The translations under genes and the position numbers were made by a program. 64,000 bases of DNA from Arcuatula senhousia (Eukaryota; Mollusca; Bivalvia; Mytilida; Mytilidae), in contig OZ020305.1 in NCBI GenBank assembly GCA_963971305.1, positions 1 to 64,000 of the forward strand. The letters run 5' to 3'. This document shows, piece after piece, positions 1 through 13,311 of this stretch (positions within the stretch are counted from its first letter, which is position 1; every line of letters starts with the position of its first letter). The notes under the pieces were generated by a model that worked only from the letters and a program-made list of their open reading frames with translations, was not told the DNA's origin and ran no database searches.

Positions 1-780
1 AACCCTAACCCTAACCCTAACCCTAACCCTAACCCTAACCCTAACCCTAACCCTAACCCTAACCCTAACCCTAACCCTAACCCTAACCCTAACCCTAACC
101 CTAACCCTAACCCTAACCCTAACCTACCCTAACCCTAACCCTAACCCTAACCCTAACCCTAACCCTAACCCTAACCCTAACCCTAACCCTAACCCTAACC
201 CTAACCCTAACCCTAACCCTAACCCTAACCCTAACCCTAACCCTAACCCTAACCCTAACCCTAACCCTAACCCTAACCCTAACCCTAACCCTAACCCTAA
301 CCCTAACCCTAACCCTAACCCTAACCCTAACCCTAACCCTAACCCTAACCCTAACCCTAACCCTAACCCTAACCCTAACCCTAACCCTAACCCTAACCCT
401 AACCCTAACCCTAACCCTAACCCTAACCCTAACCCTAACCCTAACCCTAACCCTAACCCTAACCCTAACCCTAACCTAACCCTAACCCTAACCCTAACCC
501 TAACCCTAACCCTAACCCTAACCCTAACCCTAACCCTAACCCTAACCCTAACCCTAACCCTAACCCTAACCCTAACCCTAACCCTAACCCTAACCCTAAC
601 CCTAACCCTAACCTAACCCTAACCCTAACCCTAACCCTAACCCTAACCCTAACCCTAACCCTAACCCTAACCCTAACCCTAACCCTAACCCTAACCCTAA
701 CCCTAACCCTAACCCTAACCCTAACCCTAACCCTAACCCTAACCCTAACCCTAACCCTAACCCTAACCCTAACCCTAACC

Positions 781-821
<41 letters not shown>

Positions 822-823
822 CC

Positions 824-864
<41 letters not shown>

Positions 865-1114
865 CCCTAACCCTAACCCTAACCCTAACCCTAACCCTAA
901 CCTAACCCTAACCCTAACCCTAACCCTAACCCTAACCCTAACCCTAACCCTAACCCTAACCCTAACCCTAACCCTAACCCTAACCCTAACCCTAACCCTA
1001 ACCCTAACCTAACCCTAACCCTAACCCTAACCCTAACCCTAACCCTAACCCTAACCCTAACCCTAACCCTAACCCTAACCTAACCCTAACCCTAACCCTA
1101 ACCCTAACCCTAAC

Positions 1115-1155
<41 letters not shown>

Positions 1156-4100
1156 CCCTAACCCTAACCCTAACCCTAACCCTAACCCTAACCCTAACCC
1201 TAACCCTAACCCTAACCCTAACCCTAACCCTAACCCTAACCCTAACCCTAACCCTAACCCTAACCCTAACCCTAACCCTAACCCTAACCCTAACCCTAAC
1301 CCTAACCCTAACCCTAACCCTAACCCTAACCCTAACCCTAACCCTAACCCTAACCCTAACCCTAACCCTAACCCTAACCCTAACCCTAACCCTAACCCTA
1401 ACCCTAACCCTAACCCTAACCCTAACCCTAACCCTAACCTAACCCTAACCCTAACCCTAACCCTAACCCTAACCCTAACCCTAACCCTAACCCTAACCCT
1501 AACCCTAACCCTAACCCTAACCCTAACCCTAACCCTAACCCTAACCCTAACCCTAACCCTAACCCTAACCCTAACCCTAACCCTAACCCTAACCCTAACC
1601 CTAACCCTAACCCTAACCCTAACCCTAACCCTAACCCTAACCCTAACCCTAACCCTAACCCTAACCCTAACCCTAACCCTAACCCTAACCCTAACCCTAA
1701 CCCTAACCCTAACCCTAACCCTAACCCTAACCCTAACCCTAACCCTAACCCTAACCCTAACCCTAACCCTAACCCTAACCCTAACCCTAACCCTAACCCT
1801 AACCCTAACCCTAACCCTAACCCTAACCCTAACCCTAACCCTAACCCTAACCCTAACCCTAACCCTAACCCTAACCCTAACCCTAACCCTAACCCTAACC
1901 CTAACCCTAACCCTAACCCTAACCCTAACCCTAACCCTAACCCTAACCCTAACCCTAACCCTAACCCTAACCCTAACCCTAACCCTAACCCTAACCCTAA
2001 CCCTAACCCTAACCCTAACCCTAACCCTAACCCTAACCCTAACCCTAACCCTAACCCTAACCCTAACCCTAACCCTAACCCTAACCCTAACCCTAACCCT
2101 AACCCTAACCCTAACCCTAACCCTAACCCTAACCCTAACCCTAACCCTAACCCTAACCCTAACCCTAACCCTAACCCTAACCCTAACCCTAACCCTAACC
2201 CTAACCCTAACCCTAACCCTAACCCTAACCCTAACCCTAACCCTAACCCTAACCCTAACCCTAACCCTAACCCTAACCCTAACCCTAACCCTAACCCTAA
2301 CCCTAACCCTAACCCTAACCCTAACCCTAACCCTAACCCTAACCCTAACCCTAACCCTAACCCTAACCCTAACCCTAACCCTAACCCTAACCCTAACCCT
2401 AACCCTAACCCTAACCCTAACCCTAACCCTAACCCTAACCCTAACCCTAACCCTAACCCTAACCCTAACCCTAACCCTAACCCTAACCCTAACCCTAACC
2501 CTAACCCTAACCCTAACCCTAACCCTAACCCTAACCCTAACCCTAACCCTAACCCTAACCCTAACCCTAACCCTAACCCTAACCCTAACCCTAACCCTAA
2601 CCCTAACCCTAACCCTAACCCTAACCCTAACCCTAACCCTAACCCTAACCCTAACCCTAACCCTAACCCTAACCCTAACCCTAACCCTAACCCTAACCCT
2701 AACCCTAACCCTAACCCTAACCCTAACCCTAACCCTAACCCTAACCCTAACCCTAACCCTAACCCTAACCCTAACCCTAACCCTAACCCTAACCCTAACC
2801 CTAACCCTAACCCTAACCCTAACCCTAACCCTAACCCTAACCCTAACCCTAACCCTAACCCTAACCCTAACCCTAACCCTAACCCTAACCCTAACCCTAA
2901 CCCTAACCCTAACCCTAACCCTAACCCTAACCCTAACCCTAACCCTAACCCTAACCCTAACCCTAACCCTAACCCTAACCCTAACCCTAACCCTAACCCT
3001 AACCCTAACCCTAACCCTAACCCTAACCCTAACCCTAACCCTAACCCTAACCCTAACCCTAACCCTAACCCTAACCCTAACCCTAACCCTAACCCTAACC
3101 CTAACCCTAACCCTAACCCTAACCCTAACCCTAACCCTAACCCTAACCCTAACCCTAACCCTAACCCTAACCCTAACCCTAACCCTAACCCTAACCCTAA
3201 CCCTAACCCTAACCCTAACCCTAACCCTAACCCTAACCCTAACCCTAACCCTAACCCTAACCCTAACCCTAACCCTAACCCTAACCCTAACCCTAACCCT
3301 AACCCTAACCCTAACCCTAACCCTAACCCTAACCCTAACCCTAACCCTAACCCTAACCCTAACCCTAACCCTAACCCTAACCCTAACCCTAACCCTAACC
3401 CTAACCCTAACCCTAACCCTAACCCTAACCCTAACCCTAACCCTAACCCTAACCCTAACCCTAACCCTAACCCTAACCCTAACCCTAACCCTAACCCTAA
3501 CCCTAACCCTAACCCTAACCCTAACCCTAACCCTAACCCTAACCCTAACCCTAACCCTAACCCTAACCCTAACCCTAACCCTAACCCTAACCCTAACCCT
3601 AACCCTAACCCTAACCCTAACCCTAACCCTAACCCTAACCCTAACCCTAACCCTAACCCTAACCCTAACCCTAACCCTAACCCTAACCCTAACCCTAACC
3701 CTAACCCTAACCCTAACCCTAACCCTAACCCTAACCCTAACCCTAACCCTAACCCTAACCCTAACCCTAACCCTAACCCTAACCCTAACCCTAACCCTAA
3801 CCCTAACCCTAACCCTAACCCTAACCCTAACCCTAACCCTAACCCTAACCCTAACCCTAACCCTAACCCTAACCCTAACCCTAACCCTAACCCTAACCCT
3901 AACCCTAACCCTAACCCTAACCCTAACCCTAACCCTAACCCTAACCCTAACCCTAACCCTAACCCTAACCCTAACCCTAACCCTAACCCTAACCCTAACC
4001 CTAACCCTAACCCTAACCCTAACCCTAACCCTAACCCTAACCCTAACCCTAACCCTAACCCTAACCCTAACCCTAACCCTAACCCTAACCCTAACCCTAA

Positions 4101-7100
4101 CCCTAACCCTAACCCTAACCCTAACCCTAACCCTAACCCTAACCCTAACCCTAACCCTAACCCTAACCCTAACCCTAACCCTAACCCTAACCCTAACCCT
4201 AACCCTAACCCTAACCCTAACCCTAACCCTAACCCTAACCCTAACCCTAACCCTAACCCTAACCCTAACCCTAACCCTAACCCTAACCCTAACCCTAACC
4301 CTAACCCTAACCCTAACCCTAACCCTAACCCTAACCCTAACCCTAACCCTAACCCTAACCCTAACCCTAACCCTAACCCTAACCCTAACCCTAACCCTAA
4401 CCCTAACCCTAACCCTAACCCTAACCCTAACCCTAACCCTAACCCTAACCCTAACCCTAACCCTAACCCTAACCCTAACCCTAACCCTAACCCTAACCCT
4501 AACCCTAACCCTAACCCTAACCCTAACCCTAACCCTAACCCTAACCCTAACCCTAACCCTAACCCTAACCCTAACCCTAACCCTAACCCTAACCCTAACC
4601 CTAACCCTAACCCTAACCCTAACCCTAACCCTAACCCTAACCCTAACCCTAACCCTAACCCTAACCCTAACCCTAACCCTAACCCTAACCCTAACCCTAA
4701 CCCTAACCCTAACCCTAACCCTAACCCTAACCCTAACCCTAACCCTAACCCTAACCCTAACCCTAACCCTAACCCTAACCCTAACCCTAACCCTAACCCT
4801 AACCCTAACCCTAACCCTAACCCTAACCCTAACCCTAACCCTAACCCTAACCCTAACCCTAACCCTAACCCTAACCCTAACCCTAACCCTAACCCTAACC
4901 CTAACCCTAACCCTAACCCTAACCCTAACCCTAACCCTAACCCTAACCCTAACCCTAACCCTAACCCTAACCCTAACCCTAACCCTAACCCTAACCCTAA
5001 CCCTAACCCTAACCCTAACCCTAACCCTAACCCTAACCCTAACCCTAACCCTAACCCTAACCCTAACCCTAACCCTAACCCTAACCCTAACCCTAACCCT
5101 AACCCTAACCCTAACCCTAACCCTAACCCTAACCCTAACCCTAACCCTAACCCTAACCCTAACCCTAACCCTAACCCTAACCCTAACCCTAACCCTAACC
5201 CTAACCCTAACCCTAACCCTAACCCTAACCCTAACCCTAACCCTAACCCTAACCCTAACCCTAACCCTAACCCTAACCCTAACCCTAACCCTAACCCTAA
5301 CCCTAACCCTAACCCTAACCCTAACCCTAACCCTAACCCTAACCCTAACCCTAACCCTAACCCTAACCCTAACCCTAACCCTAACCCTAACCCTAACCCT
5401 AACCCTAACCCTAACCCTAACCCTAACCCTAACCCTAACCCTAACCCTAACCCTAACCCTAACCCTAACCCTAACCCTAACCCTAACCCTAACCCTAACC
5501 CTAACCCTAACCCTAACCCTAACCCTAACCCTAACCCTAACCCTAACCCTAACCCTAACCCTAACCCTAACCCTAACCCTAACCCTAACCCTAACCCTAA
5601 CCCTAACCCTAACCCTAACCCTAACCCTAACCCTAACCCTAACCCTAACCCTAACCCTAACCCTAACCCTAACCCTAACCCTAACCCTAACCCTAACCCT
5701 AACCCTAACCCTAACCCTAACCCTAACCCTAACCCTAACCCTAACCCTAACCCTAACCCTAACCCTAACCCTAACCCTAACCCTAACCCTAACCCTAACC
5801 CTAACCCTAACCCTAACCCTAACCCTAACCCTAACCCTAACCCTAACCCTAACCCTAACCCTAACCCTAACCCTAACCCTAACCCTAACCCTAACCCTAA
5901 CCCTAACCCTAACCCTAACCCTAACCCTAACCCTAACCCTAACCCTAACCCTAACCCTAACCCTAACCCTAACCCTAACCCTAACCCTAACCCTAACCCT
6001 AACCCTAACCCTAACCCTAACCCTAACCCTAACCCTAACCCTAACCCTAACCCTAACCCTAACCCTAACCCTAACCCTAACCCTAACCCTAACCCTAACC
6101 CTAACCCTAACCCTAACCCTAACCCTAACCCTAACCCTAACCCTAACCCTAACCCTAACCCTAACCCTAACCCTAACCCTAACCCTAACCCTAACCCTAA
6201 CCCTAACCCTAACCCTAACCCTAACCCTAACCCTAACCCTAACCCTAACCCTAACCCTAACCCTAACCCTAACCCTAACCCTAACCCTAACCCTAACCCT
6301 AACCCTAACCCTAACCCTAACCCTAACCCTAACCCTAACCCTAACCCTAACCCTAACCCTAACCCTAACCCTAACCCTAACCCTAACCCTAACCCTAACC
6401 CTAACCCTAACCCTAACCCTAACCCTAACCCTAACCCTAACCCTAACCCTAACCCTAACCCTAACCCTAACCCTAACCCTAACCCTAACCCTAACCCTAA
6501 CCCTAACCCTAACCCTAACCCTAACCCTAACCCTAACCCTAACCCTAACCCTAACCCTAACCCTAACCCTAACCCTAACCCTAACCCTAACCCTAACCCT
6601 AACCCTAACCCTAACCCTAACCCTAACCCTAACCCTAACCCTAACCCTAACCCTAACCCTAACCCTAACCCTAACCCTAACCCTAACCCTAACCCTAACC
6701 CTAACCCTAACCCTAACCCTAACCCTAACCCTAACCCTAACCCTAACCCTAACCCTAACCCTAACCCTAACCCTAACCCTAACCCTAACCCTAACCCTAA
6801 CCCTAACCCTAACCCTAACCCTAACCCTAACCCTAACCCTAACCCTAACCCTAACCCTAACCCTAACCCTAACCCTAACCCTAACCCTAACCCTAACCCT
6901 AACCCTAACCCTAACCCTAACCCTAACCCTAACCCTAACCCTAACCCTAACCCTAACCCTAACCCTAACCCTAACCCTAACCCTAACCCTAACCCTAACC
7001 CTAACCCTAACCCTAACCCTAACCCTAACCCTAACCCTAACCCTAACCCTAACCCTAACCCTAACCCTAACCCTAACCCTAACCCTAACCCTAACCCTAA

Positions 7101-8456
7101 CCCTAACCCTAACCCTAACCCTAACCCTAACCCTAACCCTAACCCTAACCCTAACCCTAACCCTAACCCTAACCCTAACCCTAACCCTAACCCTAACCCT
7201 AACCCTAACCCTAACCCTAACCCTAACCCTAACCCTAACCCTAACCCTAACCCTAACCCTAACCCTAACCCTAACCCTAACCCTAACCCTAACCCTAACC
7301 CTAACCCTAACCCTAACCCTAACCCTAACCCTAACCCTAACCCTAACCCTAACCCTAACCCTAACCCTAACCCTAACCCTAACCCTAACCCTAACCCTAA
7401 CCCTAACCCTAACCCTAACCCTAACCCTAACCCTAACCCTAACCCTAACCCTAACCCTAACCCTAACCCTAACCCTAACCCTAACCCTAACCCTAACCCT
7501 AACCCTAACCCTAACCCTAACCCTAACCCTAACCCTAACCCTAACCCTAACCCTAACCCTAACCCTAACCCTAACCCTAACCCTAACCCTAACCCTAACC
7601 CTAACCCTAACCCTAACCCTAACCCTAACCCTAACCCTAACCCTAACCCTAACCCTAACCCTAACCCTAACCCTAACCCTAACCCTAACCCTAACCCTAA
7701 CCCTAACCCTAACCCTAACCCTAACCCTAACCCTAACCCTAACCCTAACCCTAACCCTAACCCTAACCCTAACCCTAACCCTAACCCTAACCCTAACCCT
7801 AACCCTAACCCTAACCCTAACCCTAACCCTAACCCTAACCCTAACCCTAACCCTAACCCTAACCCTAACCCTAACCCTAACCCTAACCCTAACCCTAACC
7901 CTAACCCTAACCCTAACCCTAACCCTAACCCTAACCCTAACCCTAACCCTAACCCTAACCCTAACCCTAACCCTAACCCTAACCCTAACCCTAACCCTAA
8001 CCCTAACCCTAACCCTAACCCTAACCCTAACCCTAACCCTAACCCTAACCCTAACCCTAACCCTAACCCTAACCCTAACCCTAACCCTAACCCTAACCCT
8101 AACCCTAACCCCTAACCCTAACCCTAACCCCTAACCCTAACCCTAACCCTAACCCTAACCCTAACCCTAACCCTAACCCTAACCCTAACCCTAACCCTAA
8201 CCCTAACCCTAACCCTAACCCTAACCCTAACCCTAACCCTAACCCTAACCCTAACCCTAACCCTAACCCTAACCCTAACCCTAACCCTAACCCTAACCCT
8301 AACCCTAACCCTAACCCTAACCCTAACCCTAACCCTAACCCTAACCCTAACCCTAACCCTAACCCTAACCCTAACCCTAACCCTAACCCTAACCCTAACC
8401 CTAACCCTAACCCTAACCCTAACCCTAACCCTAACCCTAACCCTAACCCTAACCCT
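1..8456. repeat. Terminal telomere, (CCCTAA)n, left chromosome end
   Basis: About 1,400 copies of CCCTAA run from the first base to 8456. C-rich repeats at the 5' end of the plus strand are the expected polarity for a left chromosome end with TTAGGG telomeres. From about 1441 to 8108 the array is perfect. About eleven irregular repeats (CCTAA or CCCTAAA forms and one CCTACCC) lie in the distal 1.44 kb, near 123, 473, 612, 801, 844, 900, 1008, 1080, 1113, 1135 and 1438. Two CCCCTAA variants occur near 8109 and 8128, just before the subtelomere. The tract joins satellite A directly at 8456/8457. Established knowledge: such repeats are maintained by telomerase and bound by shelterin-type proteins. 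Translations of this tract are not genes. Confidence 0.97.
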
Positions 8457-9580
8457 GCCATTTTGACAATTTTGCAGACATCCATTGTTGTTCATTTTGG
8501 CATGTTCCCGTACTCCAATTGTCACGAAATTTAAAAATCCGCCCCATAGGGGCAGTATTTTTTAACGGGTAATCCGATGCAAAAAACCGCAAGTTTCTGA
8601 GATGTGTCGTTTTCGAGTTAGGTGTACCATGAACCTGCGAAAAAGGGAAAAATCAAAAAAGGAAAGAAAGAGAAAGGGCAAAAGGAAGGAAAAAATCAGA
8701 AGCTAAATTCCAAAAAAAAAAAAAAAAAAAAAAAACAAGTCCACGCGCATACTTTTACTTACGGGCAAAGTTGCGCAGAAATGATAATATGACGTGATGA
8801 TGATGTGAAAAAAGAGGAGTGATGGGAATGGGCCATGATGATGTGATTGGATGACAAGGCTCCATCTGCAATTACTTCTATACCAGTCAATGGATCTTGA
8901 TGAAACTTTCACACATTCTTGGTGATATACCACAGATGTCTACATATCATGTTTTAACAGCAGTCAAAGAACGGGGTAAGTATGTTTCAAACTTAGACTT
9001 TATTAAATGAGATCCTAGCCCTAACCCTAACCCTAACCTAACCCCAACCCTAGTAATTATCTGTTAAATTGAAGATTTATGTGATGCTAGTATTATTAAG
9101 TCGTAATATAAACTTGCATTTTATCCCATAAAAAACTTGCAACTGAGTTGCAAGGTAGTATAAATACCCTAACCCTCTCCGCGGTTAAAGGTTAAGGTTA
9201 AGGTTAAGGTTAAAAAGTAACCTTAACCTCAAATTTTTAACCGTAACCGTGGAAAATAAACACTTTATATCGTTAAGTTAAAATGAAAACTTAAAGTTGG
9301 TCACATAAAAACTTGCAACTGAGTTGCAAGGTAGTATAAATACCCTAACCCTCTCCGCGGTAAAAGGTTAAGGTTAAGGTTAAGGTTAAAAAGTAACCTT
9401 AACCTTAACCTTAACCCTAACTTCATTTTTTCTTTGAAAAACGTGTTTTTCGCTATTTTTTTAAGATTTTTTTTATTGAGAAACAGAAGGGTCGAAGAAG
9501 AAAACCGATTAGTGATTCGTATTAAGTTTTTGGATGAAAAACTCGAAAAAAAATGTTTTGGGAGGGTTGGGGTTACGATT

Positions 9581-9834
9581 GCCATTTTGACAATTTTGCA
9601 GACATCCATTGTTGTTCATTTTGGCATGTTCCCGTACTCCAATTGTCACGAAATTTAAAAATCCGCCCCATAGGGGCAGTATTTTTTAACGGGTAATCCG
9701 ATGCAAAAAACCGCAAGTTTCTGAGATGTGTCGTTTTCGAGTTAGGTGTACCATGAACCTGCGAAAAAGGGAAAAATCAAAAAAGGAAAGAAAGAGAAAG
9801 GGCAAAAGGAAGGAAAAAATCAGAAGCTAAATTC

Positions 9835-9867
<33 letters not shown>

Positions 9868-10711
9868 AAGTCCACGCGCATACTTTTACTTACGGGCAAA
9901 GTTGCGCAGAAATGATAATATGACGTGATGATGATGTGAAAAAAGAGGAGTGATGGGAATGGGCCATGATGATGTGATTGGATGACAAGGCTCCATCTGC
10001 AATTACTTCTATACCAGTCAATGGATCTTGATGAAACTTTCACACATTCTTGGTGATATACCACAGATGTCTACATATCATGTTTTAACAGCAGTCAAAG
10101 AACGGGGTAAGTATGTTTCAAACTTAGACTTTATTAAATGAGATCCTAGCCCTAACCCTAACCCTAACCTAACCCCAACCCTAGTAATTATCTGTTAAAT
10201 TGAAGATTTATGTGATGCTAGTATTATTAAGTCGTAATATAAACTTGCATTTTATCCCATAAAAAACTTGCAACTGAGTTGCAAGGTAGTATAAATACCC
10301 TAACCCTCTCCGCGGTTAAAGGTTAAGGTTAAGGTTAAGGTTAAAAAGTAACCTTAACCTCAAATTTTTAACCGTAACCGTGGAAAATAAACACTTTATA
10401 TCGTTAAGTTAAAATGAAAACTTAAAGTTGGTCACATAAAAACTTGCAACTGAGTTGCAAGGTAGTATAAATACCCTAACCCTCTCCGCGGTAAAAGGTT
10501 AAGGTTAAGGTTAAGGTTAAAAAGTAACCTTAACCTTAACCTTAACCCTAACTTCATTTTTTCTTTGAAAAACGTGTTTTTCGCTATTTTTTTAAGATTT
10601 TTTTTATTGAGAAACAGAAGGGTCGAAGAAGAAAACCGATTAGTGATTCGTATTAAGTTTTTGGATGAAAAACTCGAAAAAAAATGTTTTGGGAGGGTTG
10701 GGGTTACGATT
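9581..10711. repeat. Reference unit of satellite A with its internal modules
   Basis: Module order, from the sequence: the 3' part of the block shared with satellite B (to 9755); a purine-rich stretch (about 9768-9835); a 31-A tract (9836-9866); an A-specific segment with many GATG/GATGATG motifs (about 9915-9990); a short telomere-like tract with degenerate ends (10150-10182); two near-identical 95-bp copies (10266-10360 and 10442-10536); a perfect hairpin of TTAAGG repeats (10497-10547); then the start of the next shared block (10632 onward). The 95-bp copies each contain the inverted repeat CTTGCAAC-TGA-GTTGCAAG. The unit boundary used here is arbitrary. The end of the poly(A) would be an equally natural boundary. 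Confidence 0.9.
10497..10547. repeat. Perfect 23-bp-stem hairpin made of TTAAGG repeats (in each complete satellite A unit)
   Basis: The left arm is four GGTTAA-type repeats (10497-10519) and the right arm (10525-10547) is its exact reverse complement, with the loop AAAAG. The same hairpin occurs at 9366, 11629, 14221, 15352, 16483, 17609, 18740 and 19871. It is absent where telomeric tracts interrupt the satellite. TTAAGG differs from TTAGGG by one base, so it may derive from telomeric DNA. Function is unknown. An inverted repeat of this length could extrude as a cruciform or stall replication. Confidence 0.9.
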
Positions 10712-10965
10712 GCCATTTTGACAATTTTGCAGACATCCATTGTTGTTCATTTTGGCATGTTCCCGTACTCCAATTGTCACGAAATTTAAAAATCCGCCCC
10801 ATAGGGGCAGTATTTTTTAACGGGTAATCCGATGCAAAAAACCGCAAGTTTCTGAGATGTGTCGTTTTCGAGTTAGGTGTACCATGAACCTGCGAAAAAG
10901 GGAAAAATCAAAAAAGGAAAGAAAGAGAAAGGGCAAAAGGAAGGAAAAAATCAGAAGCTAAATTC

Positions 10966-10999
<34 letters not shown>

Positions 11000-12097
11000 A
11001 AGTCCACGCGCATACTTTTACTTACGGGCAAAGTTGCGCAGAAATGATAATATGACGTGATGATGATGTGAAAAAAGAGGAGTGATGGGAATGGGCCATG
11101 ATGATGTGATTGGATGACAAGGCTCCATCTGCAATTACTTCTATACCAGTCAATGGATCTTGATGAAACTTTCACACATTCTTGGTGATATACCACAGAT
11201 GTCTACATATCATGTTTTAACAGCAGTCAAAGAACGGGGTAAGTATGTTTCAAACTTAGACTTTATTAAATGAGATCCTAGCCCTAACCCTAACCCTAAC
11301 CTAACCCCAACCCTAGTAATTATCTGTTAAATTGAAGATTTATGTGATGCTAGTATTATTAAGTCGTAATATAAACTTGCATTTTATTCCATAAAAAACT
11401 TGCAACTGAGTTGCAAGGTAGTATAAATACCCTAACCCTCTCCGCGGTTAAAGGTTAAGGTTAAGGTTAAGGTTAAAAAGTAACCTTAACCTCAAATTTT
11501 TAACCGTAACCGTGGAAAACAAACACTTTATATCGTTAAGTTAAAATGAAAACTTAAAGTTGGTCATATAAAAACTTGCAACTGAGTTGCAAGGTAGTAT
11601 AAATACCCTAACCCTCTCCGCGGTAAAAGGTTAAGGTTAAGGTTAAGGTTAAAAAGTAACCTTAACCTTAACCTTAACCCTAACTTCATTTTTTCTTTGA
11701 AAAACGTGTTTTTCGCTATTTTTTTAAGATTTTTTTTATTGAGAAACAGAAGGGTCGAAGAAGAAAACCGATTAGTGATTCGTATTAAGTTTTTGGATGA
11801 AAAACTCGAAAAAAAATGTTTTGGGAGGGTTGGGGTTACGATTGCCATTTTGACAATTTTGCAGACATCCATTGTTGTTCATTTTGGCATGTTCCCGTAC
11901 TCCAATTGTCACGAAATTTAAAAATCCGCCCCATAGGGGCAGTATTTTTTAACGGGTAATCCGATGCAAAAAACCGCAAGTTTCTGAGATGTGTCGTTTT
12001 CGAGTTAGGTGTACCATGAACCTGCGAAAAAGGGAAAAATCAAAAAAGGAAAGAAAGAGAAAGGGCAAAAGGAAGGAAAAAATCAGAAGCTAAATTC

Positions 12098-12131
<34 letters not shown>

Positions 12132-12737
12132 AAGTCCACGCGCATACTTTTACTTACGGGCAAAGTTGCGCAGAAATGATAATATGACGTGATGATGATG
12201 TGAAAAAAGAGGAGTGATGGGAATGGGCCATGATGATGTGATTGGATGACAAGGCTCCATCTGCAATTACTTCTATACCAGTCAATGGATCTTGATGAAA
12301 CTTTCACACATTCTTGGTGATATACCACAGATGTCTACATATCATGTTTTAACAGCAGTCAAAGAACGGGGTAAGTATGTTTCATACTTAGACTTTATTA
12401 AATGAGATCCTAGCCCTAACCCTAACCCTAACCTAACCCCAACCCTAGTAATTATCTGTTAAATTGAAGATTTATGTGATGCTAGTATTATTAAGTCGTA
12501 ATATAAACTTGCATTTTATTCCATAAAAAACTTGCAACTGAGTTGCAAGGTAGTATAAATACCCTAACCCTCTCCGCGGTTAAAGGTTAAGGTTAAGGTT
12601 AAGGTTAAAAAGTAACCTTAACCTCAAATTTTTAACCGTAACCGTGGAAAACAAACACTTTATATCGTTAAGTTAAAATGAAAACTTAAAGTTGGTCATA
12701 TAAAAACTTGCAACTGAGTTGCAAGGTAGTATAAATA

Positions 12738-12787
12738 CCCTAACCCTAACCCTAACCCTAACCCTAACCCTAACCCTAACCCTAACC

Positions 12788-12859
<72 letters not shown>

Positions 12860-12879
12860 CCCTAACCCTAACCCTAACC

Positions 12880-12920
<41 letters not shown>

Positions 12921-13060
12921 CCCTAACCCTAACCCTAACCCTAACCCTAACCCTAACCCTAACCCTAACCCTAACCCTAACCCTAACCCTAACCCTAACC
13001 CTAACCCTAACCCTAACCCTAACCCTAACCCTAACCCTAACCCTAACCCTAACCCTAACC

Positions 13061-13138
<78 letters not shown>

Positions 13139-13158
13139 CCCTAACCCTAACCCTAACC

Positions 13159-13199
<41 letters not shown>

Positions 13200-13311
13200 C
13201 CCTAACCCTAACCCTAACCCTAACCCTAACCCTAACCCTAACCCTAACCCTAACCCTAACCCTAACCCTAACCCTAACCCTAACCCTAACCCTAACCCTA
13301 ACCCTAACCCT
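12738..13311. repeat. Interstitial telomeric tract inside satellite A
   Basis: About 574 bp of CCCTAA repeats in the same orientation as the terminal telomere. At least six seven-base CCCTAAA variants lie within it (near 12807, 12839, 12899, 13080, 13117 and 13178). The left junction falls after TATAAATA within a satellite A unit, and the right junction is at GCCATTTTGAC. The right junction is identical to the one between the terminal telomere and satellite A at 8457. The tract replaces the 228 bp that normally lie between these points (9353-9580 in an intact unit). Confidence 0.95.

Larger units (their letters stand above)
8457..12737. repeat. Subtelomeric satellite A, array 1 (unit about 1,131 bp)
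   Basis: Three full tandem units and one partial unit start at 8457, 9581, 10712 and 11844. They are nearly identical, and unit length varies mainly with the poly(A) tract. The first unit abuts the terminal telomere at GCCATTTTGAC. The last is cut at 12737 where its CCCTAACCCT motif runs into an interstitial telomeric tract. Units 3 and 4 share private variants (TTATTCCAT near 11388 and 12518; GGAAAACAAAC near 11515 and 12647; GGTCATAT near 11562 and 12694), so one was copied from the other. No coding capacity is supported: the open frames recur because the unit recurs, and they run into poly(A). Confidence 0.95.

Noticed and set aside
8105..8525. Open frames reading Gly-Leu or Val-Arg repeats
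   Set aside because: These are translations of TTAGGG repeats on the minus strand, not genes. A dipeptide pattern is automatic for a six-base repeat.
9301..9609. Open frames of about 60-102 codons repeated in each satellite A unit on both strands
   Set aside because: They span hairpins, telomere-like repeats and the poly(A), giving low-complexity peptides. Their conservation is explained by unit homogenisation.
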